7,739 nucleotides of DNA, taken from assembly GCA_947462425.1 (NCBI GenBank), contig CANHPI010000118.1, forward strand, positions 1-7,739, written 5' to 3'. Below, piece by piece: positions 1-6,588 of the stretch (position 1 is the first letter of the stretch; the number at the start of each line of letters is the position of its first letter). Made by a program: the position numbers and the translations under genes. Source of the DNA: Bacteroidota bacterium (GTDB taxonomy: Bacteria; Bacteroidota; Bacteroidia; B-17B0; B-17BO). Under the pieces are notes generated by a model that was not told where the DNA came from, did not search any database, and saw only the letters and a list, made by a program, of their open reading frames with translations.

Positions 1-268
1 AGCAAATATAATGCGATTAATGAAAAAGTTTGATATCGGTTACGACATTTTGCTTACTGGTTTAACAGGAAAAGATAAGGCCTCTGAAAGTTTACCTTTT
101 TTAAATGTTGTGATGGCATTTCCCACCACTATTTTCTTAGATAAAAATCATCAGGTAAAATCGGTTTACACAGGTTTTAGCGGTCCCGCAACCGGCAAGG
201 CTTATGAAAAATATACCATTAAAACGGAAAGCTTAATTAATAACCTGCTTTATAAAAAAGATAATTAA
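1..268 (+). CDS. TlpA-like thioredoxin-fold protein, C-terminal fragment
   Basis: This is the last ~88 codons of a gene that begins before the window; the frame is open from base 2, so the ATG at 11 is probably internal rather than the start. The visible part resembles the C-terminal half of TlpA/ResA-type thiol-disulfide oxidoreductases. It has a long helix and strand leading into FPTTIFLDKN, where the cis-Pro loop precedes a strand (FPTT is the thioredoxin-fold cis-proline motif). A glycine-rich turn GFSGPATG and a final helix ending in LLYKKDN follow. Proteins of this type in Bacteroidota are usually periplasmic or membrane-anchored and reduce or isomerise disulfides, or support cytochrome c maturation. 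The CxxC active site and any signal peptide would lie upstream and cannot be checked. Stop TAA at 266-268. Family is fairly sure; exact function is not. Confidence 0.82.
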   Translation, partial: ANIMRLMKKFDIGYDILLTGLTGKDKASESLPFLNVVMAFPTTIFLDKNHQVKSVYTGFSGPATGKAYEKYTIKTESLINNLLYKKDN

Positions 269-344
269 TTGTTTTTAATTTCCTTTTTTTATAATGCTTA
301 TATTGTATTTTCAATTTTTGTTTCATTTTTTTTATGTAATAACT

Positions 345-370
345 AGCGGACTAATCCGTTTGTCTTTTTA
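345..370 (+). terminator. possible weak terminator after the TlpA-like gene
   Basis: A 6-bp stem (agcgga at 345-350 with tccgtt at 355-360, one G-T pair, loop ctaa) is followed by tgtcttttta. It lies ~75 bases past the stop of the thioredoxin-like gene. The stem is short, so this is a weak call. The rest of 269-557 is AT-rich and non-coding. A sigma70-like pair (ttgact at 396-401 and tatata at 420-425, 18-base spacer) is visible there but does not fit the Bacteroidota promoter consensus. Confidence 0.3.
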
Positions 371-557
371 TAGGGGCATGCGCAAACAAAAATTCTTGAC
401 TCAGATAACATTGAATTTATATATACAATAGTGAACCTTATTATAATTAATTTTACTAAATGTTTGTTACTTATACTTTTTTTATTCCTCTCATAGAGAT
501 ACTGATTCAAGTTCAGCATGACCATTTTTATTTAAATTGGTGAATTAAATAAATGAT

Positions 558-1451
558 ATGGAACGAAAGATATTTATTAAATCAATAATAGGAATTGCCA
601 CTATGACAACATTAGGAGATTTTAAATTGTTTGCAAATAGTTTATCCGAACAAGATGAATTAATGCCAGTCTTATTTATTGGTCATGGCTCACCCATAAA
701 TGCTATCGAAGATAATGAGTTTACAAAAGGTTGGAAAACCATTGCTAAGAAAATTCCTAAGCCAAAAGCCATCCTTTGTATTTCGGCACATTGGGAAACT
801 AAAGGCACTTTTGTAACTACAATGGATAAACCAAAAACGATTCATGATTTTGGAGGATTTCCGCAAGCTTTATTTGACGCACAATATCCGGCTTCAGGAA
901 GCAAATGGTTAGCTGATGAAACTAAGAAAATAATTACTACTACTTCAGTTGGGTTAGATGATTCTTGGGGCTTAGATCACGGAACTTGGTGTATATTAAA
1001 ACCAATGTATCCTGAGGCTAATATTCCTGTAATTCAATTCAGTTTAGATTACACAAAAAGTACTCAATACCATTATGATTTAGCCAAGGAATTAGCAGGT
1101 TTAAGGAAAAAAGGTGTTTTAATTATTGGTAGTGGCAATATGGTACATAATTTTCAGTTCGCTAGATTTAATGGAAATTTTAACGAACCTTTTGGTCACG
1201 ATTGGGCATTGGAAGCTAACGAAACTTTTAAAAAATTAATTTCTGAAAACGATATTAAATCATTAATCAATTATAAAAATTATAGCAAAGCATTGCAATT
1301 ATCTGTACCATCGCCCGATCATTATTTACCAATGATTTATGCGATTGCATTGCGTGGTAAAACTGAAAAGATATCCTATTTTAATGATGCAGTTATTGGG
1401 GGTTCCTTTTCAATGACATCAATTTTAATTGATAAATCTCAAAATATGTAG
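558..1451 (+). CDS. ygiD: DODA-type extradiol dioxygenase (LigB/YgiD family)
   Basis: This encodes a 297-residue protein of the class III extradiol ring-cleavage dioxygenase superfamily, in the 4,5-DOPA dioxygenase (DODA/YgiD) branch. These enzymes open catechol rings using O2 and a mononuclear metal centre; the physiological substrate in bacteria is uncertain. Expected metal-ligand and catalytic histidines are present: H43 in FIGHGSP, H78 in ISAHWE, H197 in GSGNMVHNF and H255 in PSPDHYLPM. Other family motifs are IHDFGGFP (95-102) and GLDHGTW (138-144). The protein is ~35 residues longer than E. coli YgiD (262 aa). The extra N-terminus has a basic start (MERKIFIK) and a short hydrophobic stretch (9-19), resembling a degenerate Tat-type leader without the twin arginine. 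An alternative start at 663 (M36, just before PVLFIGHGSP) would give a leaderless form. The 558 ATG is kept because similar leaders are, from memory, common in Bacteroidota members. It stands alone between a partial gene and a convergent operon. Confidence 0.9.
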   Translation: MERKIFIKSIIGIATMTTLGDFKLFANSLSEQDELMPVLFIGHGSPINAIEDNEFTKGWKTIAKKIPKPKAILCISAHWETKGTFVTTMDKPKTIHDFGGFPQALFDAQYPASGSKWLADETKKIITTTSVGLDDSWGLDHGTWCILKPMYPEANIPVIQFSLDYTKSTQYHYDLAKELAGLRKKGVLIIGSGNMVHNFQFARFNGNFNEPFGHDWALEANETFKKLISENDIKSLINYKNYSKALQLSVPSPDHYLPMIYAIALRGKTEKISYFNDAVIGGSFSMTSILIDKSQNM

Positions 1452-1499
1452 CAGTTTTTTATTAAGAATTAAATTTATTAATAACTATTAAATACATAG

Positions 1500-1547
1500 A
1501 TAATACTTCGGTTATTAATTAACGAAATAGAATAACATATCTATTTC
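1500..1547. terminator. possible hairpins between convergent genes
   Basis: Two AT-rich hairpins lie in the 133-bp gap between the dioxygenase (+) and the DUF2752 gene (-). The first, around 1501-1517, closes with a cTTCGg tetraloop (loop 1507-1510) and has one bulge. The second pairs gaaataga (1524-1531) with tctatttc (1540-1547) around an 8-base loop. Neither has a strong GC stem with a U tract, so the role as a two-way terminator rests on position more than on sequence. Confidence 0.3.
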
Positions 1548-1584
1548 TTATTTAAAGTAAAATCAATTAAAAATAGATTATTAG

Positions 1585-1899
1585 TTACTTAATTTTAAAA
1601 TATATTTTTCTAACTTCTACTAGTGTTAAAAAAACAAACATTGGAAAAACTATAAAAGATAATTTATTATAATCATAAGCTGATTTAAAATCAAAATGAA
1701 TAAGATGTTGTATTGCCCTAGTCATGCCACAACCAAAACATTCTTTATTAAATAATAACATAGAAACACAAATAGATTGACCACTATCAAAAAAGGTTGC
1801 AGGTAAAATTAATAATACTGTTGTTAGTAATGCTAAAAAACTAATAAGCCCATAAAATAATAATTTTTGCTTTTTTTTATTTTTATTAATATTATCCAT
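1585..1899 (-). CDS. DUF2752 small membrane protein
   Basis: A 104-residue membrane protein of the DUF2752 family, whose function is unknown. The signature is CFGCGMTRA at residues 54-62, followed by H65 and H68 and the stretch FDFKSAYDYNKLSF (69-82). A lysine-rich N-terminus (3-12) precedes a hydrophobic helix (~14-34), and a second helix spans ~80-97, suggesting two membrane passes with the CxxC motif between them. CxxC plus nearby histidines could bind a metal or form a disulfide, but that is inference. It starts 15 bases after the stop of the upstream leftward gene, so the two are very likely one operon. From general knowledge, DUF2752 genes in Bacteroidota often lie near TM2-domain genes, as here. 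Confidence 0.85.
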   Translation of the reverse strand: MDNINKNKKKQKLLFYGLISFLALLTTVLLILPATFFDSGQSICVSMLLFNKECFGCGMTRAIQHLIHFDFKSAYDYNKLSFIVFPMFVFLTLVEVRKIYFKIK

Positions 1900-1914
1900 A
1901 ATGTTAAAAGTATT

Positions 1915-2817
1915 TCATTTCTTGCTTTTACTTAAAACAACTGTTGTTTTTTCACCTATTTTTAATTTTGTAACAAGTGGGGTAGAGTTATTTTTATCCT
2001 TTAATACAATATTTACAGTATTCGGAGGCATTTTACCTTCATTTACTGCAATGATTTCAATCTTACAAACATCTTCTGTAAATGGAACTAAAATTGCTTT
2101 TTTTTCTTTAGAAATAATAAAATTTTCAAGAATTATTTTGTCATTAATAATAAGTGATATTTTATCTTGGTCAAATTGCAATCCATCCCATAATTCAAGT
2201 TTAATCTCATTTGATAACCAATTCAATTTCAAAACCTCAGATGATGTTAGGTACAAATCATCAGCTTTTTTTAGTAGATCAGCAATACTTTCCTTTCTAG
2301 GATTTAAGGCAGTATCTTTATTTACTTCAGGTTTAGTTAAAAAATCTGTTCCTACTAAATAGAAACTTCCACTCATGCAATTAGTATCATTTTCAAATTT
2401 CCCTATAAACTTTCCTTGAATAATACTTTTGTTATTTTTGGATTTTATTTTAGCATTTTTAACATTAACAAAACAAAATTCATTAGTGTTTGCAATGGAT
2501 TTAGTTGCTAAATTTGTTGTTTCAAAAAAAGAAATAGTTTTCTTGTCTCTATTAATATAGCCTTCTATTTTTGTTTTAGTTTTTTCGGAACCATAAAAAT
2601 CTGTTACTGAATACCCCTCAATTTTTTGATTACTAGTTTCTTTAAAATTTATTTTATAGGTAATTAAAGAACTATCACGCAATGTTAACATACCTATAAA
2701 TTCAACTTCTTGATTTTGTTGTGCAAAAAATGAGCCTGCTATTAAAAATAAAAACATTGTAAATAAAAATTTCTTACCTGGTTTAAAAAAATTACAAAAA
2801 GAAATTGTTTTTATCAT
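1915..2817 (-). CDS. secreted beta-rich protein of unknown function
   Basis: A 300-residue exported protein that I cannot assign a function. Residues 1-33 look like a signal peptide: a long n-region with KPGKK (12-16), a hydrophobic core TMFLFLIAGSFF (20-31) and likely cleavage after FFA (30-32), before QQNQ. Residues ~37-156 form a strand-rich, lipocalin-like domain with GYSVTDFYGSEKTKTKIEGY (68-87) and two cysteines (C115 in FCFV, C147 in CMSG) that could form a disulfide. A linker at ~160-200 precedes a C-terminal beta-sandwich-like module. That module carries LWDGLQFDQDKISLIIND (209-226), ENFI (231-234) and AVNEGKMPPNTVNIVL (257-272). I recall its DgDxVSxxxNg / ALNEGxxPPNT pattern from uncharacterised Bacteroidota proteins. 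M21 is a possible alternative start but would shorten the n-region. It leads the operon with DUF2752 and is divergent from the TM2 gene. Confidence 0.75.
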   Translation of the reverse strand: MIKTISFCNFFKPGKKFLFTMFLFLIAGSFFAQQNQEVEFIGMLTLRDSSLITYKINFKETSNQKIEGYSVTDFYGSEKTKTKIEGYINRDKKTISFFETTNLATKSIANTNEFCFVNVKNAKIKSKNNKSIIQGKFIGKFENDTNCMSGSFYLVGTDFLTKPEVNKDTALNPRKESIADLLKKADDLYLTSSEVLKLNWLSNEIKLELWDGLQFDQDKISLIINDKIILENFIISKEKKAILVPFTEDVCKIEIIAVNEGKMPPNTVNIVLKDKNNSTPLVTKLKIGEKTTVVLSKSKK

Positions 2818-2837
2818 GATTTTGTTAATTTAATTTT

Positions 2838-2845
2838 TATATTTG
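2838..2845 (+). promoter_or_regulatory. putative -7 box for the TM2 gene
   Basis: TATATTTG matches the Bacteroidota -7 consensus TAnnTTTG exactly and ends 42 bases before the TM2 gene ATG at 2887. No good -33 TTG lies at the usual 17-19 spacing; the nearest, at 2822-2824, is 13 bases away. The same box occurs in mirror image at 2859-2866. Confidence 0.45.
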
Positions 2846-2858
2846 AAAAAATATAAAA

Positions 2859-2866
2859 CAAATATA
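2859..2866 (-). promoter_or_regulatory. putative -7 box for the secreted protein/DUF2752 operon
   Basis: On the minus strand this reads TATATTTG, a full match to TAnnTTTG, 42 bases before the leftward ATG at 2817. It is the mirror copy of the box at 2838-2845. The matching arms extend to 10 bp (2836-2845 and 2859-2868) around a 13-bp spacer. No convincing -33 element is seen. Confidence 0.45.
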
Positions 2867-2886
2867 AACTTAAAAACTAAAACATT

Positions 2887-3282
2887 ATGAAACACAAAAC
2901 AAAATTAGTTGCCTTATTTACGGCTGGGCTTTTATTTATTGGTTCTGTTGCGGTAGCTTCATTCCCTGTAAAAAAAGTAAACAATGTCAATGTTGCTTCT
3001 GAACAAGTTGTAATTACTAAAAACAATTTAGATTCGAAAGTTCAAGCTCAATTTAAATCAGTTTCTAAAACTGATAAAGTTAATGCAAACACTCCTACTA
3101 AAGGTGGTGACAATGAAAAATTGATTACTATTTTATTATGGGTATTTTTAGGAGGAGTTGCTGCTCACAGATGGTATAAGAAAAAACCAATCGGATGGAA
3201 TATTTTATTTATTCTTACTGGTGGTGGTTGTGGAATATGGGCGATTATCGATTTAATTAATATTATAAAAGATGATTTTTAA
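2887..3282 (+). CDS. TM2-domain protein with signal peptide
   Basis: A 131-residue protein with a C-terminal TM2 domain (two helices joined by a short turn; function unknown). Residues 1-25 resemble a signal peptide or membrane anchor (MKHKTK, then LVALFTAGLLFIGSVAVA). A polar linker at ~27-75 is rich in Val, Asn, Lys and Ser, with no cysteine before the second helix. The TM2 domain covers ~77-127: helix LITILLWVFLGGVAAH, the hallmark AAHRWYKKKPIGW (92-104), the glycine run TGGGCG (111-116) and IWAIIDLINII (117-127). H94, Y97, G103 and D122 fit the family pattern; W96 replaces the more usual Phe before Tyr. It is a single-gene unit, divergent from the secreted protein/DUF2752 pair, and ends 16 bp before a strong palindromic terminator. 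Confidence 0.85.
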   Translation: MKHKTKLVALFTAGLLFIGSVAVASFPVKKVNNVNVASEQVVITKNNLDSKVQAQFKSVSKTDKVNANTPTKGGDNEKLITILLWVFLGGVAAHRWYKKKPIGWNILFILTGGGCGIWAIIDLINIIKDDF

Positions 3283-3298
3283 CATATAAAAAATATGT

Positions 3299-3338
3299 CA
3301 CAAAAAAAGCCCTTGATTAATCAAGGGCTTTTTTTGTG
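3299..3338. terminator. 40-bp perfect palindrome, bidirectional Rho-independent terminator
   Basis: An 8-bp GC-containing stem (gcccttga at 3309-3316 with tcaagggc at 3321-3328) has the loop ttaa. It is flanked by A7 on the left and T7 on the right, and the symmetry continues through cac/gtg at the ends. It therefore works as an intrinsic terminator in either direction and closes the TM2 gene just upstream. Confidence 0.93.
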
Positions 3339-3657
3339 GAATTTCCTCGTTCTGAAATAATCCTTAGGGAGTTACAGCATTTAATTAAAATACGTTTATA
3401 AAAGTCCATGAGAATTATTCAATAATATAAAGCTAATACCTTATACATCTAAAAAAGTTAATTTAATTTTCACAATAATAAATTTAGCAATAGTTACATT
3501 ACTTTGTAAAATACATTTATGCTCTTAAGTTTAAAAATAATAACATGCTATCAATCACATTAAATAGTTCTTTTGCGAGATAATATTTCGGTTGGATAAA
3601 AACTTTTCACAATGGTAAGTAAAGGAAGTTTAATTACTAATTTTATTTAAAAAATTT
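3339..3657. other. AT-rich gene-free stretch
   Basis: About 320 bases with no supported gene on either strand, no clear TAnnTTTG box and no strong hairpin. TACTTTG at 3500-3506 is one base short of the -7 consensus. The leader just before the next start reads aaaaaattt, the A/T-rich context typical of Bacteroidota translation starts. Confidence 0.6.
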
Positions 3658-4067
3658 ATGGCGTCAAAAATTTTCATTAATCTCCCAGTAAAAGATTTAC
3701 AAAAGTCTATTGACTTTTATGCTAAACTTGGGTTTAGTAATAATCCGCAATTCACTAATGAATTTGGTGGATGTATGGTATTAAAAGAACATCTGTTTGT
3801 GATGCTTTTAACCTATGAGCATTTTAAAAATTTCACAAAAAAAGAGATTGCAGATGCAAAAAAACAACACAAGTGTTATTAGCTATAGAAGTGGAAAGCG
3901 TTGAAAAAGTAAAAGAACTAGTAAATATTGCTAAAGAATCAGGCGGAGAAATATACATGGATGCTGCTGATCATGGGTGGATGTATCAGCATAGTTTTGC
4001 CGATCCTGATGGACATCAATGGGAATTAGGTTATATGGATATGAGTAAATTTCCTCAAAAATTATAA
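3658..4067 (+). pseudogene. VOC/glyoxalase-fold protein, split by a frameshift at an A7 run
   Basis: Two reading frames together encode one vicinal-oxygen-chelate (glyoxalase/bleomycin-resistance/extradiol dioxygenase superfamily) protein of ~136 residues, normal for the family. Frame one (3658-3882, 74 codons) carries the N-terminal half: KIFINLPVKDLQKSIDFYAK (4-23), then LFVMLLTYEHFKNF. It then runs into a short out-of-frame tail and TAG at 3880-3882. The second half (…VLLAIEVESVEKVKEL… DHGWMYQHSFADPDGHQWELGYMD, stop at 4065-4067) is in the -1 frame. Adding one A to the A7 run at 3858-3864, or a -1 slip there, rejoins them as ADAKKTTQVLLAIE. The GTG at 3873 is not an independent start. Members bind metal or small molecules, but substrate cannot be told. 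Real mutation, homopolymer sequencing error, or slippage at A_AAA_AAA are all possible. Family call is firm. Confidence 0.85.
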
Positions 4068-4120
4068 AATAATTATAGTATTAACCTAATTTAATAATCT
4101 TATAAAATTTAGATTAAAAA

Positions 4121-4143
4121 TAATCCTCACCTTTATAGGATTA
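4121..4143 (+). other. small hairpin in the TerC leader
   Basis: taatcct (4121-4127) pairs with aggatta (4137-4143) around a 9-base loop, followed by ataaaaattt and the TerC ATG at 4154. It could be a weak terminator for the VOC gene or a leader structure. Nothing in 4068-4153 resembles the yybP-ykoY manganese riboswitch that precedes some terC genes elsewhere. Confidence 0.3.
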
Positions 4144-4153
4144 ATAAAAATTT

Positions 4154-4837
4154 ATGAATTCAGAAATTTTAATTTCCCTAATTACACTTGTATTTTTAGA
4201 AATAATCCTTGGGATAGATAATATCATTTTTATTTCTCTCATAACAGACAAATTAGCCATTGAAAAACGTAAAAAAGCTCGATTCATTGGCTTAAGTCTA
4301 GCGCTTATTTTGCGATTAATTCTTTTAGGTGCAATCAGCTGGATTTTGAAATTAGATATAGGATTATTTACAGTTTATGGAAATGAATTTTCGGGAAAAG
4401 ATTTGATTCTGATATCGGGAGGCATGTTTTTATTATATAAAAGTAGTAAAGAAATTTTTGAAAAAACGGAAGAACATAAAACGGAAGAATTTAAAAAATC
4501 GAATTCTTTTAAGAGTATAATTGGTCAAATTTTATTGTTAGACTTAATTTTTTCAATCGACAGTATCATTACAGCAGTTGGATTAGTAGAGGAACTTTGG
4601 ATTATGTATATGGCCGTTATTGTTTCTATTTCGATTATGTTATTAATCTCAAAAAACATCAGTAATTTCATTAATAAACATCCATCATTAAAAATTTTAG
4701 CTTTAGCATTTTTAATGATGATTGGCCTAGCACTTATTGCTGAAGGGTTTAATTTACATATCCCAAAAGCATATATATACTTTTCTATGGCATTTTCATT
4801 TCTAGTTAATCTTATTCAAATTAGGAAAAAAGTGTAA
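4154..4837 (+). CDS. TerC-family integral membrane protein
   Basis: A 227-residue protein of the TerC family, multi-pass inner-membrane proteins named after a tellurite-resistance gene. Several characterised members help metallate exported proteins or export manganese. The two family repeats are clear: FLEIILGIDNIIFISLI (14-30) with acidic E16 and D22 plus N23, and LLDLIFSIDSIITAVGLV (128-145) with D130 and D136. The remainder also fits: KARFIGLSLALILRL (41-55), the charged cytoplasmic loop ~97-120 rich in Glu and Lys, and the C-terminal NKHPSLKILALAFLMMIGLA and AEGFNLHIPKAYIYFSMAFS stretches. About seven membrane helices can be drawn. Length matches the short TerC form without CBS domains. 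It starts 86 bp after the VOC gene in the same direction, so co-transcription is possible. The transported ion cannot be told from sequence alone. Confidence 0.92.
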   Translation: MNSEILISLITLVFLEIILGIDNIIFISLITDKLAIEKRKKARFIGLSLALILRLILLGAISWILKLDIGLFTVYGNEFSGKDLILISGGMFLLYKSSKEIFEKTEEHKTEEFKKSNSFKSIIGQILLLDLIFSIDSIITAVGLVEELWIMYMAVIVSISIMLLISKNISNFINKHPSLKILALAFLMMIGLALIAEGFNLHIPKAYIYFSMAFSFLVNLIQIRKKV

Positions 4838-4976
4838 TTAGATAATCTGTCAATTTGTAAAAGCAATTCTTTATCACATCTATCAAATTCCTGAATAATT
4901 TCTTTAATTTTTTCTAAATAAATATTCCAATTCTATGGCTCTGGAAAGTATTACGAACTATGTTATGTTTTTCCAT
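4816..4976 (-). pseudogene. possible broken small ORF, converging on TerC
   Basis: On the minus strand an ATG at 4976 opens a frame beginning MEKHNIVRNTFQSHR that stops at 4914-4916. A second frame (4935 down to the TGA at 4816-4818) encodes NWNIYLEKIKEIIQ, then EFDRCDKELLLQIDRLSNY and a short tail. One extra base near 4932 would fuse them into a ~53-residue, helix-prone, charged protein whose end overlaps the TerC 3' end by ~22 bases. The second part has protein-like composition despite lying in a gap, but I recognise no family and it may be chance. The remaining gap to 5059 holds only AT-rich leader. Confidence 0.25.
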
Positions 4977-5015
4977 AATTAATAAAATTTCTTATATTCA
5001 AACTGATATTATAGT

Positions 5016-5023
5016 TATATTTA
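5016..5023 (+). promoter_or_regulatory. possible -7 box for the aldehyde dehydrogenase gene
   Basis: TATATTTA matches TAnnTTTG at all but the last base and ends 37 bases before the ATG at 5060, close to the spacing of the divergent boxes at 2838-2866. No TTG is present at the expected -33 distance. Confidence 0.3.
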
Positions 5024-5059
5024 GCCTTCAAAAACAATAAAATAACAGATTAAAAACAT

Positions 5060-6583
5060 ATGGAAAAAGTACTAAAATCATTAGGTATTAAAGACGTTAA
5101 TAACGGATGCGCTACAGGTAAAAATTATTTTGCAAGCGGAGATGTTATTGAATCTTACAGTCCGGTAGACGGAAAATTAATTGCGAAAGTTAAAGTAGCA
5201 AATGAAGCGGATTACGAAAAAGTAGTTCAAGTAGCCTCAGAAGCATTTAAAGTATGGCGTAATATTCCAGCTCCTAAGCGTGGTGAAATCGTTCGTCAGT
5301 ATGGAGAAAAACTACGTGCTAAAAAAGCTGACTTGGGTAAACTAGTTTCTTATGAAATGGGGAAATCTTACCAAGAGGGTTTAGGTGAAGTTCAGGAGAT
5401 GATTGATATTTGCGATTTTGCTGTTGGAGTTTCTCGACAGTTATATGGTTTAACCATGCACTCTGAAAGAGAGAATCATCGTATGTATGAGCAATGGCAT
5501 CCATTAGGAATTGTAGGTATTATTTCCGCTTTCAATTTTCCGGTGGCTGTTTGGAATTGGAATACAGCTTTAGCTTGGATTTGTGGTGATGTGTGTATTT
5601 GGAAACCATCAAGTAAAGTACCATTGTGTGCTGTAGCATGCCATAATATTTGGAATGAAGTTGCAGCTGAAAATAATTTACCTGAAGGGGTTTCATGTTT
5701 ATTAGTAAGCCCAGGTTCGATTGGCGAAAAAATGTGTGAAGATACTCGCGTACCTTTAGTATCAGCAACAGGTTCAACAAGAGTTGGTCGCATTGTTGGA
5801 ACAAAAGTAGCTAGTCGTTTTGGCCGCTCTATTTTAGAATTAGGTGGTAATAATGCTGTTATAATTACTCCAAATGCTGATTTACCGACAGTATTACCAG
5901 GCTTAGTATTTGGTGCTGTTGGAACTGCTGGTCAACGTTGTACATCAACACGTCGTTTAATTATACATGAAGATATTTACGAAGATGTAAAACAAAAATT
6001 AGTAAGTGCCTACAAACAATTACGTATTGGAGATCCATTAGATGAGAATAATCATGTTGGACCATTAATTGATAAAGGAGCTGTAAAGGATTATTTAGTT
6101 TCTATTGAACGAGTAATTTCTGAAGGTGGAAAAATAATTGTACCAGGCGGTGTATTAGAAGGTAAGGGATATGAAAGTGGATGCTATGTAAAACCTTGTA
6201 TTGCGGAAGCAAACAATGAATTTTTAATTGTACAACACGAAACGTTTGCTCCTATTTTATATATTATGAAATACAAAACTATCGAAGAAGCTATTGAATT
6301 GCAAAATGGTGTTCCTCAAGGTTTATCTTCATCTATCATGACATTGAATATGCGCGAAGCAGAACAGTTTCTATCTGTAAATGGTAGCGACTGTGGTATT
6401 GCAAATGTGAATATAGGAACTAGTGGTGCTGAAATTGGTGGTGCATTTGGTGGTGAAAAAGAAACGGGTGGTGGACGCGAAAGTGGTTCGGATAGTTGGA
6501 AAGCATACATGCGCCGTCAAACAAATACAATTAACTACGGAACAAAATTAACTTTATCGCAAGGTATTAAATTTGATTTTTAA
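5060..6583 (+). CDS. ALDH7-type aldehyde dehydrogenase (probable L-aminoadipate-semialdehyde dehydrogenase)
   Basis: A 507-residue NAD(P)-dependent aldehyde dehydrogenase with complete catalytic machinery. It has N159 in AFNFP, K182 in IWKPS, the cofactor turn GSTRVG (238-243), general base E260 in LELGG, nucleophile C294 in [12 protein letters not shown], and E394 in HETFAPI. The C-terminal stretch [20 protein letters not shown] (454-473), followed by [20 protein letters not shown] (474-493), is diagnostic of the ALDH7 (antiquitin) subfamily. Members oxidise alpha-aminoadipate semialdehyde to aminoadipate in lysine breakdown, and also accept betaine or lipid-derived aldehydes. Bacterial counterparts include AmaB. 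Cytoplasmic; no signal peptide. The full domain starts near [13 protein letters not shown] (28-40), so the ATG at 5060 fits. No other lysine-degradation gene is in the window, so the physiological substrate is inferred from subfamily only. It uses more CGT/GGT-type codons than its left neighbours, as a well-expressed gene might. Confidence 0.93.
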   Translation: MEKVLKSLGIKDVNNGCATGKNYFASGDVIESYSPVDGKLIAKVKVANEADYEKVVQVASEAFKVWRNIPAPKRGEIVRQYGEKLRAKKADLGKLVSYEMGKSYQEGLGEVQEMIDICDFAVGVSRQLYGLTMHSERENHRMYEQWHPLGIVGIISAFNFPVAVWNWNTALAWICGDVCIWKPSSKVPLCAVACHNIWNEVAAENNLPEGVSCLLVSPGSIGEKMCEDTRVPLVSATGSTRVGRIVGTKVASRFGRSILELGGNNAVIITPNADLPTVLPGLVFGAVGTAGQRCTSTRRLIIHEDIYEDVKQKLVSAYKQLRIGDPLDENNHVGPLIDKGAVKDYLVSIERVISEGGKIIVPGGVLEGKGYESGCYVKPCIAEANNEFLIVQHETFAPILYIMKYKTIEEAIELQNGVPQGLSSSIMTLNMREAEQFLSVNGSDCGIANVNIGTSGAEIGGAFGGEKETGGGRESGSDSWKAYMRRQTNTINYGTKLTLSQGIKFDF

Positions 6584-6588
6584 TTTTT

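Noticed and set aside
396..425. E. coli-like sigma70 promoter (TTGACT, 18 bases, TATATA)
   Set aside because: Does not fit the Bacteroidota TTG/TAnnTTTG consensus and lies ~130 bases from the next start; likely chance in AT-rich DNA.
343..525. 60-codon minus-strand ORF in the gap after the TlpA-like gene
   Set aside because: Low-complexity AT-driven translation with no recognisable motif, overlapping a possible terminator; no supporting context.
1901..2362. 153-codon plus-strand ORF
   Set aside because: Antisense shadow of the secreted-protein gene, which has a signal peptide, domain structure and an operon partner on the other strand.
3865..3880. Stimulatory hairpin for programmed frameshifting in the VOC gene
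   Set aside because: The only stem (aaca/tgtt) is 4 bp and begins about one base after the slippery run, too weak and too close to act as a typical stimulator.
4068..4153. yybP-ykoY manganese riboswitch ahead of TerC
   Set aside because: The leader is only 86 bases, AT-rich, and lacks the conserved GC stems and loops; only a 7-bp hairpin is present.
5319..5804. Three minus-strand ORFs inside the aldehyde dehydrogenase gene
   Set aside because: Shadows of a strongly conserved ALDH7 coding sequence; no protein-like motifs.
6316..6510. Minus-strand ORF rich in Pro and Ser
   Set aside because: Complement of the glycine-rich ALDH7 C-terminal motif; composition is an artefact of that.
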